A stretch of DNA of 60,645 nt. Origin: Lysobacterales bacterium (GTDB lineage Bacteria > Pseudomonadota > Gammaproteobacteria > Xanthomonadales > SZUA-38). The DNA is taken from assembly GCA_028285525.1 (NCBI GenBank), contig JANQOZ010000124.1, positions 1 to 60,645 on the forward strand. The letters are read 5' to 3'. Of this stretch, positions 36,550 through 45,927 are shown one piece after another (positions within the stretch are counted from its first letter, which is position 1; the number at the start of each line of letters is the position of its first letter). The position numbers and the translations under genes are program-made. The notes beneath the pieces were generated by a model. It ran no database searches. It saw only the letters and a list, made by a program, of their open reading frames with translations, and was not told the origin of the DNA.

Positions 36550-37565
36550 GTCGGACTGTCCGCGAGCGCTGCGCCGATCTGCTCAGCAACCGCCGCGGTC
36601 TCGCGCAGCGGCACATAGTCGGGCTGGCTGGGGTCGTCGATGGCCAGCAGCCTGCCGCTGCTGATCAGGCGCTCGGCAAAGCGGGAGAAGCGCTCGTTGG
36701 TCGTCCGGGTCCTAAGGCTGTGCACCGGCCGCCCGGTACCGAGCGCTTCGCTGATCATGTTGACGCTGTCGGAGCTGACGACGATGCGGTCAGCGAACGC
36801 CAGGATGCCCGGATAAGGATTGCGCTCGCCGGGCTGATCGGAGAAAAAAAAGTGGCGTTCCGGAAAGTGCTCGGTCAGCCAGGCGGCGGCATAGCGTCGC
36901 AGCTCGAGCGGCGTACGGCGTGAAGTCGTGACCAGCAACGAACCGGTTGCCGCAAGCTTTGCGGCGCCGCCCAGAAGCTGGTTCAGATAGGATTGGTCGA
37001 TCGTGTAGGCACCGTTGCTGGCGCCGATGAGCACCGCGACCCGGGGCTGTGTGAGCGATTCGAACTGACCCCATTTAAGTCGGGCGGCCGCCAGATACGC
37101 GTCGTCCACCTCATGCAGGGCGCCTTCGGTGCGCAGGACGTTGCCGCCGGTCAGCTGATCATGACGTGGGCACACAACCCAGCTGAACGCGGCGGGGTCG
37201 ATCCGGGGATTCAGAATCTGCACGGCGCACAGCCGGCCCGAGCTGCGGTTCAGGAGCATTCTCGCCGCGAGCGCTGCCCGTCGGCCGCAGCTCAGGACGA
37301 TGCGCGGCTGCGGGCCGCGGAGCAGGTCAGCCTGATCCTGATGCCAGCGATCGGGCCCAACGCCGGCGGCGGGCGTCAGCGCGCGCGCCGCGCCCCAGAG
37401 GAGCCTGGGCGCCAGCAAGTCCCACGGCTGCCGCAGCGCAATGCGAAAGCGGCGAGGCTCAGGTGCCCGCAGCAGCCCGCCCGCCTTTAAATAGTGAGCC
37501 AGGGCGAGGCACTGCTTCTCGTTGCCGCGGGCGCCATCGGTAACAATCCAGCAATCAGGCTGCAT
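36546..37565 (-). CDS. ELM1-like protein (mitochondrial fission ELM1 family, DUF1022)
   Basis: This 339-residue protein begins CWIVTDGARGNEKQCLALAH, the start motif of the ELM1/DUF1022 family. It also has VLIGASNGAYTIDQSYLNQL and VVSSDSVNMISEALGTGRPV, the latter resembling the donor-binding end of GT-B glycosyltransferases. Bacterial members are often found near LPS core genes. ATG 37565 is preferred over an in-frame TTG at 37622. It is the first gene of a two-gene operon with the 612-aa protein. A glycosyltransferase-like activity is plausible but unproven. Confidence 0.87.
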   Translation of the reverse strand: MQPDCWIVTDGARGNEKQCLALAHYLKAGGLLRAPEPRRFRIALRQPWDLLAPRLLWGAARALTPAAGVGPDRWHQDQADLLRGPQPRIVLSCGRRAALAARMLLNRSSGRLCAVQILNPRIDPAAFSWVVCPRHDQLTGGNVLRTEGALHEVDDAYLAAARLKWGQFESLTQPRVAVLIGASNGAYTIDQSYLNQLLGGAAKLAATGSLLVTTSRRTPLELRRYAAAWLTEHFPERHFFFSDQPGERNPYPGILAFADRIVVSSDSVNMISEALGTGRPVHSLRTRTTNERFSRFAERLISSGRLLAIDDPSQPDYVPLRETAAVAEQIGAALADSPT

Positions 37566-37721
37566 GGGCGGCAAGCCTAGCAGATTTAGGCGCGCCAGCC
37601 GGTCCTGTTTCGGTACATTCAACGCTCGATTTTGACCCGTGCACAGTTCCTCCCCCGAGGAGCGGTCACCCTGCTATAGTTCGCAACGGCGTGGCGCCAC
37701 AACAACGCAAAGAGGTTAGCC

Positions 37722-37949
37722 ATGAGTCACCCAACCGACGCAGACAACCCGGAGCTCGAGCCCGCAAACGCCAAGCGGGAATACACGGTGTCGCGTAAGG
37801 ATCTGCCGCTGTCCTGCCCGACGCCGGGGATGGCGCTATGGAACTCGCACCCGCGGGTTTATCTGCCGATCGAAAAAACCGGCCGAGCGGTTTGCCCCTA
37901 CTGCGGCGCGGTGTACGTACTGGAAGAGCTGGCCAAAACCGGGACCTGA
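37722..37949 (+). CDS. zinc-finger domain protein (zf-CHCC, NDUFS6-like)
   Basis: This 75-residue protein has the zf-CHCC pattern: Cys in LSCPTPGMALWNSHPRVYLP, with its His, then CPYCGAVYVL. This fold binds one zinc. Homologues are common small genes beside LPS core glycosyltransferase genes in gammaproteobacteria; the function is unclear. A TGCTATAGT extended -10 near 37673 may be its promoter. The glycosyltransferase gene follows after 6 bp. Confidence 0.92.
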   Translation: MSHPTDADNPELEPANAKREYTVSRKDLPLSCPTPGMALWNSHPRVYLPIEKTGRAVCPYCGAVYVLEELAKTGT

Positions 37950-37955
37950 GTAGCC

Positions 37956-39068
37956 GTGTCCCGTCTGACGGTGATGCAGCTGCTCCCGGCGCTGAACTCC
38001 GGCGGCGTCGAGCGAGGCACCTTCGAAGTTGCCGAGGCGCTGGTCAAGGCCGGGCATCGGTCGCTGGTCGTGTCGGCCGGCGGCATGCTGGTCGCGCCGC
38101 TGGAGGCGAAGGGCAGCCAGCACTTCAAGCTGGCGCTCGGCAGCAAGTCGCTGCGGGTGCTTGGAACGGTTCGCGCGCTGCGCGACCTGATCAGCCGCAA
38201 CCGGGTCGATATTGTCCATGCGCGGTCCCGTCTGCCGGCTTGGGTCGCCCTTGGCGCGCTGAAGAAACTCGATCCGCGCCCGCGCTTCGTGACCACCCTG
38301 CATGGCCTTAACTCGGTGTCTCGCTACAGCTCGGTCATGACCCGCGGTGATCGGGTCATCGCGGTCTCGGAGTGCGCCCGAAGCTACTGGCTGGATCACT
38401 ACCCGGATCTCCCGCCCGCCCGCATCACGCTGATTCACCGCGGCATCGATCCAGAGATTTTTCGCTACGGCTTTCGCCCGGAGCAGGAAAAGCGTGACCT
38501 GTTCCTGAATCAGGCCGGCATACCCAAAGAACGTCGGCTGCTGATGCTGCCGGGCCGCATCACCGAGACCAAGGGTTTTGGTGGTTTTGTGAACCTGATC
38601 GCCCGGCTGGCGGTTATGGGGCCCGACTGTCACGGCGTGATCGTCGGAGACTTCAAGCCTGGCAGCAGCTATCGGGAGCGGCTGACCGAACGCATCAGCC
38701 GGCTGAACGTCGCTGACCGAATCACCTTTACCGGCCAGCGGCAGGACATTCGCGATCTGCTGGCGATGGCCGATATCGTGTACTCGCTCTCCAGCAAGCC
38801 CGAGTCGTTCGGCCGAACGGCGGCAGAGGGGCTGGCGCTGGGCCGTCCGGTGATCGGCTACGACCACGGTGGGGTCGGTGAGGTTCTGGGCGAGATCTTC
38901 CCCGAGGGACTGGTGCAGCCGGGCGACGAGGTGGCGGTGCTGGAGAAGACCCAGAGCTTTCTCGAACGATCGCCTGAGGTGCCGGACCGTCAGCCTTTTC
39001 TCAAGAGCCAGATGCAGGAAGAGACGCTGGCGCTGTATCAGTCGCTGGCCAGCAGGCTCAGCACCTGA
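37956..39068 (+). CDS. glycosyltransferase family 4 (GT-B) protein
   Basis: This 370-residue protein starts with the GT4 acceptor-side motif (MQLLPALNSGGVERGTFEVA). It contains IVHARSRLPAWVALGAL and the donor-side domain LLMLPGRITETKGFGGFVNL then SSKPESFGRTAAEGLALGRP, whose EX7E-like acidic residues contact the sugar nucleotide. It probably adds a sugar in LPS core or another glycan. The start is GTG 37956. Its last 31 bp overlap the convergent SGNH gene. Confidence 0.9.
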   Translation: MSRLTVMQLLPALNSGGVERGTFEVAEALVKAGHRSLVVSAGGMLVAPLEAKGSQHFKLALGSKSLRVLGTVRALRDLISRNRVDIVHARSRLPAWVALGALKKLDPRPRFVTTLHGLNSVSRYSSVMTRGDRVIAVSECARSYWLDHYPDLPPARITLIHRGIDPEIFRYGFRPEQEKRDLFLNQAGIPKERRLLMLPGRITETKGFGGFVNLIARLAVMGPDCHGVIVGDFKPGSSYRERLTERISRLNVADRITFTGQRQDIRDLLAMADIVYSLSSKPESFGRTAAEGLALGRPVIGYDHGGVGEVLGEIFPEGLVQPGDEVAVLEKTQSFLERSPEVPDRQPFLKSQMQEETLALYQSLASRLST

Positions 39069-40135
39069 GGCGCCAGGCGCTCGGCGATCACCCGGTTGCC
39101 CGCTTCGGACAGATGGCAGAAATCCAACAGCAGGGGCTCGGAACGATCGTTTAGCCCGCCAGCCAGGTCGTAAAATAAGGACGTGCCGGCCAGCCGCTCG
39201 GCGACAGCCCGGTTGCTCGCCAGCTGCAGGTCTCGATGGCGGGCCAGGCTGGCGTTCTCGATCTCCACCTCCACCGGGTCCTTGGCCGCTTTGCTGAACA
39301 CGCTGGGCTGCCAGACGAAGAGCGACTGCGAGCCGGCTGCGGCAACCGCGGCCTGGGTCATCCTCATTCGAAACGCGTAGCGCCCGGCCACATCACCGGC
39401 CAGCTCGTCCACGGGCGGCAGCGCCTGATCGGCGCCGCGGGCCAGCAGTCGCTGGAGACCTTCCAGCACCCTCGGGGCAGCCTGCAGGTAGTTGTCCAGG
39501 CCGTCCGTCACGCGGAAATCGGCCCGTCGGTGGGCCTCGTTCTGTGACAGGCCGGCCTCGCCGGCCTGCAGCGCGGCGTACACGTCGTTCACCCCGTCGT
39601 AAAAGATGACCAGATCGGGCGGTGCTTCAGACTCCAGGCGTCGCAGCACCCGGAGCTGCGACTGGCCGCTGACGTAACCGCTTTCGCCGAGGTTGAGAAC
39701 GCGGACCGCGAGGTTACGCTGAGCCAGCGCCCGGGCCAGCGCTGAGGGCAGGGTGTGTTCGTCACGGGCGCCCGTGCCCCAGACGGTGGAGCCGCCCGCC
39801 ATCCAGATGACGTGCGTCGGGTTGTCCGGGCTCCAGGATCTGCGCAGTCCCGACTCATCGATGTTGATGTAGCGCCCGGAGAACGGCTTGCGTCGCCAGT
39901 ACTCCCATGCGGACCACTCGGTCTGTCGGGCCTGCTTCAGTTCACGAAAGTATTCAGCGGCCCAGGGCGCATCGCCGAGCGCGGGCGAACTCTCCCGGTC
40001 TGGCGCCTCAGCGCCGGGCAGGACCTGCGGCAGCCGGGTCTCTTCCAGCAGACTCTTCAGCGCCGCGTCGACACCCAGCAGCAGCAGCAGGGTAATGCCG
40101 GCGATCAGCCAGGTGTCCTTCAGGAACTTCAGCAT
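39038..40135 (-). CDS. SGNH/GDSL hydrolase family protein, membrane-anchored
   Basis: This 365-residue protein has an N-terminal membrane helix (about residues 10-27) and an SGNH hydrolase domain. Block I is the nucleophile in WMAGGSTVWGTGA, then LGESGYVSGQSQLRVLRRLE, block III is FYDGVNDVYAAL, and the catalytic Asp/His is DFCHLSEAGNRVIAERL. It should act on an ester in the periplasm, perhaps a glycan O-acyl group given its neighbours. It is convergent with and overlaps the glycosyltransferase gene. Confidence 0.87.
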   Translation of the reverse strand: MLKFLKDTWLIAGITLLLLLGVDAALKSLLEETRLPQVLPGAEAPDRESSPALGDAPWAAEYFRELKQARQTEWSAWEYWRRKPFSGRYINIDESGLRRSWSPDNPTHVIWMAGGSTVWGTGARDEHTLPSALARALAQRNLAVRVLNLGESGYVSGQSQLRVLRRLESEAPPDLVIFYDGVNDVYAALQAGEAGLSQNEAHRRADFRVTDGLDNYLQAAPRVLEGLQRLLARGADQALPPVDELAGDVAGRYAFRMRMTQAAVAAAGSQSLFVWQPSVFSKAAKDPVEVEIENASLARHRDLQLASNRAVAERLAGTSLFYDLAGGLNDRSEPLLLDFCHLSEAGNRVIAERLAPQVLSLLASD

Positions 40136-40194
40136 CGGGGGTTCTCGAGACCGGTTCAGCCGGGGTTCACCCCGGCGGGTTCACAGTGACGCGA

Positions 40195-41589
40195 ATGGTA
40201 CAATTAAGCGCTCCAAACGCACACCATCTCAACTCATCCGACACGAAGCCAGCCCAGGTCCGATCCGCGTTGAACGCCAATGAACCAGCACTGACCCGGC
40301 ACGCCGACGACGCGCCAGCGTCCGCTTCCGGCAAAGGGCTGTTGTCTCTGTGGCCCGCCGGGCTGATGTTCCTGGTGCTTGCCCTGCTGCCGTTTTCCCG
40401 ACTGTCGGCGCTGCCGATGTTCTGCATGCTGGTCGGTGGGGTGGTGGTGATGATCAATCCCCCGGCAGGCTTTTTCCGCCGTCGTGCCGTCAGACTCTAC
40501 CTCGGCCTGTTTGCCGCCTACTGGCTTCCCACGCTGCTCGCCAGCCTGGATGCCGTGGAGCCGTCCCGGTCCTGGCAGTCGGTGCTGGCATTTCTGCGGT
40601 TCCTGCCGGTCGGCCTGTTTGTCATCCACCATCTGGCGGACGAGAGACAGCGCCGTCTGCTCTGGGCCGCGAGCGGCGCGCTCGTCATGCTCTGGTGCGT
40701 TGATGCGCTGATTCAGGTTGGGCTCGGCGTTAACCTGCTGGGCATGCCCATGAGCAGCGATCGGCTGAACGGCATGTTTGGCGAAACCAACATCAAGCTA
40801 GGACACGTGCTGGCGGTACTGAGCCCGCTGCCGCTGGAGTATGCGCGCCGCTTCATGCCCAAACCCTTCTTTCTGGCTGCCATGCTCCTGCTGCTCGCGG
40901 TTATTGTGATTGTGAGCACGAGGGCCGCGTGGCTGATGTTTGGGCTGGTGCTGCTCGCCTACGTTTATCTGTATGCCCGGGGCCGGCCGCGGCGCTGGCT
41001 CAAGGCGGGCGTCATCCTGCTGACCGCCGGGTCCCTGACGCTGGCCGCAGGCTATCAGCTGTCGCCGGCCCTGGCCGAACGCCTCGATCGCTCGCTGCTG
41101 CTGCTGGAGGGTGACGCGGAGTCGGTCGATCGAGCGCTGGGCTGGCGCCTGCCGATCTGGCAGACCGCGTTAAAAATGGCGGCCGAGCATCCGCTGAACG
41201 GCGTCGGACCCCGTGGCTTTCGCTACGCTTATGCCGACTACGCGGGCGACGACGATCGCTGGCTGCGCGGCGGCCAGGACACCGGGGCGGCGCATGCTCA
41301 CCAGGTGATTCTGGAGGTCGCGACGGAAACCGGTCTCCTGGGACTGGCTGGTCTAACAGTGGCCCTGCTGCTGGCCTGGCGGCACTGGCGGTCTCTTTCG
41401 GTCCGTCGCAAGCACAGCGTGCTGCCGGTTGCGCTGGCGCTCGGCGTCATGCTGTTCCCCGTCAATACCCATCTGGCTTTCTACTCCACTTTCTGGTCCC
41501 TGCTTTGCTGGTGGCTGGTGATGGTCTACTGTGGTTTTTCCCAGTCTGATTCCGGCTCAGAAAGAAGCCTGCCAACAGGACCGCAGTAA
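40195..41589 (+). CDS. O-antigen ligase family (WaaL-like) membrane protein
   Basis: This protein has about 464 residues and about 12 hydrophobic segments, plus a periplasmic loop with GVGPRGFRYAYADYAGDDD and AHAHQVILEVATETGLLGLA. The HXXXLEXXXETGXXGL-like segment is the WaaL/Wzy_C hallmark. It probably joins O-antigen or another polymer to lipid A core. The start is uncertain: GTG 40186 is also in frame, and a TACAAT -10-like element at 40199-40204 sits inside the annotated 5' end, so a later start is possible. The stop overlaps the next ATG (TAATG). Confidence 0.87.
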   Translation: MVQLSAPNAHHLNSSDTKPAQVRSALNANEPALTRHADDAPASASGKGLLSLWPAGLMFLVLALLPFSRLSALPMFCMLVGGVVVMINPPAGFFRRRAVRLYLGLFAAYWLPTLLASLDAVEPSRSWQSVLAFLRFLPVGLFVIHHLADERQRRLLWAASGALVMLWCVDALIQVGLGVNLLGMPMSSDRLNGMFGETNIKLGHVLAVLSPLPLEYARRFMPKPFFLAAMLLLLAVIVIVSTRAAWLMFGLVLLAYVYLYARGRPRRWLKAGVILLTAGSLTLAAGYQLSPALAERLDRSLLLLEGDAESVDRALGWRLPIWQTALKMAAEHPLNGVGPRGFRYAYADYAGDDDRWLRGGQDTGAAHAHQVILEVATETGLLGLAGLTVALLLAWRHWRSLSVRRKHSVLPVALALGVMLFPVNTHLAFYSTFWSLLCWWLVMVYCGFSQSDSGSERSLPTGPQ

Positions 41590-42347
41590 TGCCCGAACTG
41601 TCGGTGTTTATCACGACCCTTAACAACGATCGCACGCTGAAGCGGCTGCTGGACAGCGTGGCCTTCGCCGACGAGATTGTCGTGCTCGACTCCTTCAGCA
41701 CCGACAACACGATAGCGCTGGCCGAGTCGGCGGGGTGCGTGGTCTCCCAGGCCCCCTTCGCGGGTTACGGTCCGCAGAAGCAGGCGGCGCTGGAGCTGAC
41801 GAGTCATCGCTGGGTCCTCCTCATGGATGCGGATGAAGCGCTGACGCCGCAGGCCGCCGAGGTCATCCAGCGGCTGTTGGAGACTGAACCCGCCTGTGCC
41901 GGCTACCGAATGCCGAGGATTGAGCAGATGTTCTGGCGGCTGCAGAGTCCCCGGTCCCGACTCAACGACTTCCTGCGCCTGTTCGACAAGACCCGTGGTC
42001 GGGTTAGCGACATGCCCATTCATGCGGCGCCGGAGGTGACCGGGCCGGTGGCGCGGCTCGACGCGCCTTTTGTTCACTACGGTGAGGTGGACATTCACAC
42101 CAAGGTCGACAAGATCAATCACTACTCCACCGGGCTCGTCGAGGACAAGCAGCGCCGCGGCCAGCGCTTTACCCGGGTGCGCATGCTGCTGTACCCGCCC
42201 TGGTTTTTCCTTCGCGGCTATCTGCTTAAGCGGCAGTTCCTGAACGGCTGGGCGGGGCTGATCAGCAGCGTCGTTGGGGCTTTCTACGTCTTTCTGAAGT
42301 ACGCCAAGCTCTACGAGTCGCGCCAGCCTCGAGACGAAGGCCTGTAG
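41589..42347 (+). CDS. glycosyltransferase family 2, LPS core type (WaaE/KdtX-like)
   Basis: This 252-residue protein shows the GT-A fold: ELSVFITTLNNDRTLKRLLD, DEIVVLDSFSTDNTIALAES, and the metal-binding DXD-like HRWVLLMDADEAL. The GYGPQKQAALE segment and the C-terminal hydrophobic patch are typical of WaaE/KdtX-like LPS core glucosyltransferases. It lies between a WaaL-like and an LpxL-like gene, which supports an LPS role. Confidence 0.92.
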   Translation: MPELSVFITTLNNDRTLKRLLDSVAFADEIVVLDSFSTDNTIALAESAGCVVSQAPFAGYGPQKQAALELTSHRWVLLMDADEALTPQAAEVIQRLLETEPACAGYRMPRIEQMFWRLQSPRSRLNDFLRLFDKTRGRVSDMPIHAAPEVTGPVARLDAPFVHYGEVDIHTKVDKINHYSTGLVEDKQRRGQRFTRVRMLLYPPWFFLRGYLLKRQFLNGWAGLISSVVGAFYVFLKYAKLYESRQPRDEGL

Positions 42348-42349
42348 CT

Positions 42350-43288
42350 TTGGCGAAAGCCCGAACCGGGTCTGCCTGGCATCCTGCCAACTGGCCGATG
42401 GCCGCCGGCCTGACGCTGATGAGGCTGTCTGTCCTGCTGCCGCAGCGCGTTCGGCTGTGGCTGGGTTCGCGGCTGGGAGAGCTGGCGTGGCTGCTGCTGT
42501 CGCAGCGCCGCCTGGTGGTGCAAACGAATATCAGGGCGTGTTTCCCGGAGCTTGAGCCGGCAGCGCAGGAGTCGCTGGCGCGAGAGCACTTTCGAGAGGT
42601 GGGTCGAGGCGTACTGGAAACGCCGCTGGCACTGTGGGGCTCCGGAGATCGGCTTGCCGGCCTCGTGGATTTCGACGGTGTCGAGCACCTGGAGCAGGCG
42701 CGCGCCAACGGCGCCTGCCTGCTGCTGATCGCTCACGTCACGATGGTCGAGCTGATCGGCGCGCTGCTGCATCTGATCAGCGCGCCGGCTCCGGCTTCCA
42801 TCACCCGCGATCACAAGAACCCGCTGCTGGACCAAACCATGCGCCGGGCCCGTGGTCGCTATGTGGGCCAGACGCTGGAGAAAAAGGACACCCGAGGCAT
42901 GATTCGCTGGCTGCGCGGCGGCGGTGCGTTGTTCTACGCGCCCGACCAGGACTTCAGTTTCGGTGCTGAGTTTGTGCCGTTTTTCGGCGTCAAGGCCGCC
43001 ACGACCACCGCCACAGCGCGGGTGCTGTCGAAGCTCGACTGCACGCTGGTGCCCATCTGGCTGCGGCGCACCAGCGAGGGCCGCTATCTTTTCAAGGTCT
43101 TTCCGCCGCCGCCGGACCTGCCGTCCGGCGACGTGTCGGCAGACACGGCCTGGATCAATCGCTGGATCGAGGAGCAGGTGCGGCAGGCGCCGGCGCAGTA
43201 TCTTTGGATGCACCGACGGTTCCGTAGCCGTCCACCGGGTGAGCCGCCGTTCTATCCGCCAAAAGCGCGCCGGCGAAAGCACCGCTAG
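42350..43288 (+). CDS. LpxL/HtrB-type lipid A acyltransferase
   Basis: This 312-residue protein has an N-terminal hydrophobic segment and the acyltransferase core with the HX4(D/E) motif as AHVTMVELIG. ARGRYVGQTLEKKDTRGMIR, LFYAPDQDFSFG and FVPFFGVKAATTTATARVLS follow, all matching secondary lipid A acyltransferases. It should transfer an acyl chain from acyl-ACP to the lipid A precursor at the inner membrane. The start is TTG 42350, 2 bp after the upstream stop. LpxL and LpxM types cannot be separated by eye. Confidence 0.92.
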   Translation: MAKARTGSAWHPANWPMAAGLTLMRLSVLLPQRVRLWLGSRLGELAWLLLSQRRLVVQTNIRACFPELEPAAQESLAREHFREVGRGVLETPLALWGSGDRLAGLVDFDGVEHLEQARANGACLLLIAHVTMVELIGALLHLISAPAPASITRDHKNPLLDQTMRRARGRYVGQTLEKKDTRGMIRWLRGGGALFYAPDQDFSFGAEFVPFFGVKAATTTATARVLSKLDCTLVPIWLRRTSEGRYLFKVFPPPPDLPSGDVSADTAWINRWIEEQVRQAPAQYLWMHRRFRSRPPGEPPFYPPKARRRKHR

Positions 43289-43318
43289 GGCAACGGAACT
43301 CTCTAACCGGCCTATCGC

Positions 43319-44905
43319 TCAGCGGAGGTCACGGACAATTTCCCGCGCGGCGTTGTGGCCCGGCGCGCCGGTAACGCCGCCGCCCGGATGAGCGCCTGAG
43401 CCGCAGTGGTAAAGGCCCGCCAGGGGTCCCCGGTAGGCGCCGTGTCCGAGCAGCGGCCGCGCGCTGTAGAGCTGGTCCAGGCCCAGCGCCCCGTGAAAGA
43501 TATCGCCGCCGATCAGTCCGAAGCGCTCCTCCAGATCCGCCGGCGACAGCACCTGTCGCCCGAGGACCGAGGCCTTGAAGTTCGGTGCCCAGCGGTTGAC
43601 GGTATCGATAATGTGGTCGGCCGCCGCCAGCCGTTCCTCCTGCCACGAGCGCGGAGATGGCAGCTCGGGCGCGAAGTGCTGGCAAAAGAGGCTGGCGACG
43701 TGCTGACCGGGCGGCGCCAGCGTGTCGTCCACGGTCGAGGGAATCAGCATCTCCACCACCGGCTCGCGTGACCAGCCGTCGGTGCGCGCGTCAAGGTACG
43801 CCCGCTCGAGATATTCCATCGTGGGACCCATGACGATGCCCGCCTGGTGATGAAGCTGCAGCTCCGAGCCCGGCCGGCAGCGAAAGTCGGGGAGCTCGCT
43901 CAGGGCAACGTTCATTCGAAACGTGCCGGAGCCGCAGCGGTAGCCGCTGATTGAACGCAGGAAATCGGCGTCCAGATGTTCGGGGCTGATCAGCCGCTGA
44001 TAGAGCAGGCGGGGATTGACGTTGGCCGCCACGGCGCGCGCCCGGATCTCCTCGCCGCCGGCCAGCACTACGCCCCCGCAGCGTCCAGGGCTGCTCATGA
44101 CGGAGCCAACGGCGGCCTCCGTGCGAATGGTGACGCCCAGCTCTCGCGCCCGGGCCGCCATGGCCTGGGTGATCGCACCCATGCCGCCGACCGCGTGACC
44201 CCAGGCCCCGCTGCGGCCGTCGACCTCACCAAAAACGTGATGGAGCAGAACATACGCGCTCCCCGGGGTTGAGGGTGCGGCGAAGTTGCCCACCACTGCG
44301 TCGAAGGCAAACGCTGCCTTGATCCGCGTGTCGACAAACCACTGGTCCAGCACCTCGGCCGCGCTCTTGCTGAACAGTCCCATGAGATCGCGCTGGCGCT
44401 GCGGGCTGAGCTTGCCGAATCGTCGCGACAGTCCCAGCACGTCGAGCCACTGACGCAGGGGGCCGCCGGGCGTGGGTGGCGTTTTGAGCACCAGTTCCCG
44501 CAAGACCTGGGCCACGTCCTCGAGCATCTCGTAGTAGGCGGGAAGCGCCGCGGCGTCCGCGGCGTTGAGTCGGGCAAACTCGGCCTGCGTCTGCTCGAGG
44601 CTGTTGTGGATCAGCAGGCCCTCGCCGTCGAGATGAGGCAGGAAGTTGGACGCGGGCCGGGGCTTGATCACCAGCCCATGGTCGGCCAGCTTCAGGTCCC
44701 GGATCACCTTTGGGTTCAGCAGGCTGACGGTGTAGCTCGCCACCGAGTTACGAAAGCCGGGGTGAAACTCCTCGGTGACGGCGGCGCCGCCGACCACCGG
44801 CAGTCGCTCCAGAACCAGCACCTTCAGGCCGGCCTCGGCCAGGTAGCAGGCGCAGGTCAGACCGTTATGGCCGGCGCCGATAATCACGACATCAGGGTTG
44901 CTCAT
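43319..44905 (-). CDS. FAD-dependent oxidoreductase, phytoene desaturase/PYROXD2-like
   Basis: This 528-residue protein starts with a dinucleotide-binding motif VVIIGAGHNGLTCACYLAEA and VLERLPVVGGAAVTEEFHPG. It ends HCGSGAHPGGGVTGAPGHNA, the C-terminal FAD motif of the carotenoid desaturase-like family. PYROXD2-type members keep this layout but are not carotenoid enzymes; no carotenoid genes are nearby. The substrate is unknown. It is convergent with the lipid A acyltransferase gene. Confidence 0.9.
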   Translation of the reverse strand: MSNPDVVIIGAGHNGLTCACYLAEAGLKVLVLERLPVVGGAAVTEEFHPGFRNSVASYTVSLLNPKVIRDLKLADHGLVIKPRPASNFLPHLDGEGLLIHNSLEQTQAEFARLNAADAAALPAYYEMLEDVAQVLRELVLKTPPTPGGPLRQWLDVLGLSRRFGKLSPQRQRDLMGLFSKSAAEVLDQWFVDTRIKAAFAFDAVVGNFAAPSTPGSAYVLLHHVFGEVDGRSGAWGHAVGGMGAITQAMAARARELGVTIRTEAAVGSVMSSPGRCGGVVLAGGEEIRARAVAANVNPRLLYQRLISPEHLDADFLRSISGYRCGSGTFRMNVALSELPDFRCRPGSELQLHHQAGIVMGPTMEYLERAYLDARTDGWSREPVVEMLIPSTVDDTLAPPGQHVASLFCQHFAPELPSPRSWQEERLAAADHIIDTVNRWAPNFKASVLGRQVLSPADLEERFGLIGGDIFHGALGLDQLYSARPLLGHGAYRGPLAGLYHCGSGAHPGGGVTGAPGHNAAREIVRDLR

Positions 44906-45014
44906 AGCGGGGGCACGTTACTACAGCCGGCTGCCGCGAGATACCGCCGCCGGAATATAAATAAATCCCATTGCGGCAGCGTCGTGCGGGCGGCGAATTC
45001 GGTACCATGGCGCG

Positions 45015-45830
45015 ATGCCTGAGTTACCCGAAGTTGAAACGACACGCCGCGGCATTGCGCCCCATATCGAGGGTCAGATCGTATCGTCGGTCGTCGTTCG
45101 CCAGCCGCGTCTGCGCTGGCCGGTACCCGACGATCTCGCCCGGCGCTGGGTAGGGCAGCGCGTCAGCAGCGTCGGCCGACGAGCCAAATACCTGCTGCTG
45201 CGCAGCGGGACCGGGACGGCGTTGATTCATCTGGGCATGTCCGGCAGCCTGCGGGTGCTGTCGGAGCAGCGGGCCCCGGGCACGCACGACCACGTCGACG
45301 TGGGCTTTGCCAACGGCATCACGCTGCGGCTGAACGACCCTCGTCGCTTTGGCGCCGTATTGTGGGCTGAGCCGGATCCGTTCGGTCATCCGCTGCTGGC
45401 GTCACTGGGCCCGGAGCCGCTGGCCGAAGACTTTGGCCCCGGCCATCTGTATCGGCAGTCTCGCGGGCGGCGAGGGGCGGTGAAGAACTTCATTATGGAC
45501 GGTCGGGTCGTGGTGGGTGTCGGGAACATCTACGCCAGCGAGGCGCTGTTTCGAGCCGGTATTCACCCGCTGCGAGCCGCGGGGCGCGTGTCCGCGAAAC
45601 GTTACGAGCTGCTGCAGTCGTGCATTCGAGCGACCCTCGGCGCCGCGATCGAAGCCGGCGGCACCACGCTGCGAGATTTTGTCGACGGGAGCGGGCAGCC
45701 CGGCTACTTCGGCCAGTCGCTGAAGGTTTACGGTCGAGCGGGCGAGGTCTGCGAGCGCTGTGGCGATACGATCAAGCAGCGCGTGATCGGACAGCGGGCC
45801 AGCTACTATTGCAGCGGGTGCCAGCACTGA
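45015..45830 (+). CDS. mutM: formamidopyrimidine-DNA glycosylase
   Basis: This 271-residue protein starts [18 protein letters not shown], where Pro2 and Glu3 are the catalytic residues after Met removal. It has the helix-two-turn-helix region [17 protein letters not shown] and the C-terminal zinc finger [20 protein letters not shown] ending CSGC. It removes 8-oxoguanine and formamidopyrimidines from DNA. Length and motifs are complete. It lies upstream of rpmB-rpmG, as in many gammaproteobacteria. Confidence 0.98.
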   Translation: MPELPEVETTRRGIAPHIEGQIVSSVVVRQPRLRWPVPDDLARRWVGQRVSSVGRRAKYLLLRSGTGTALIHLGMSGSLRVLSEQRAPGTHDHVDVGFANGITLRLNDPRRFGAVLWAEPDPFGHPLLASLGPEPLAEDFGPGHLYRQSRGRRGAVKNFIMDGRVVVGVGNIYASEALFRAGIHPLRAAGRVSAKRYELLQSCIRATLGAAIEAGGTTLRDFVDGSGQPGYFGQSLKVYGRAGEVCERCGDTIKQRVIGQRASYYCSGCQH

Positions 45831-45843
45831 TTCTGAGGGGGCT

Positions 45844-45871
45844 TTGCATTTTGCCCTGAGGCCGCTACAAT
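45844..45871 (+). promoter_or_regulatory. promoter of rpmB-rpmG
   Basis: TTGCAT (45844-45849), a 16-bp spacer and TACAAT (45866-45871), 57 bp before the rpmB ATG. This is a near-consensus sigma-70 promoter, as expected for ribosomal protein genes. Confidence 0.75.
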
Positions 45872-45927
45872 GCGCGGCTGTTTTTCGTCCGGCACGCCTG
45901 GGCGCTGTTTATTTGGAGTTTTTCGAC

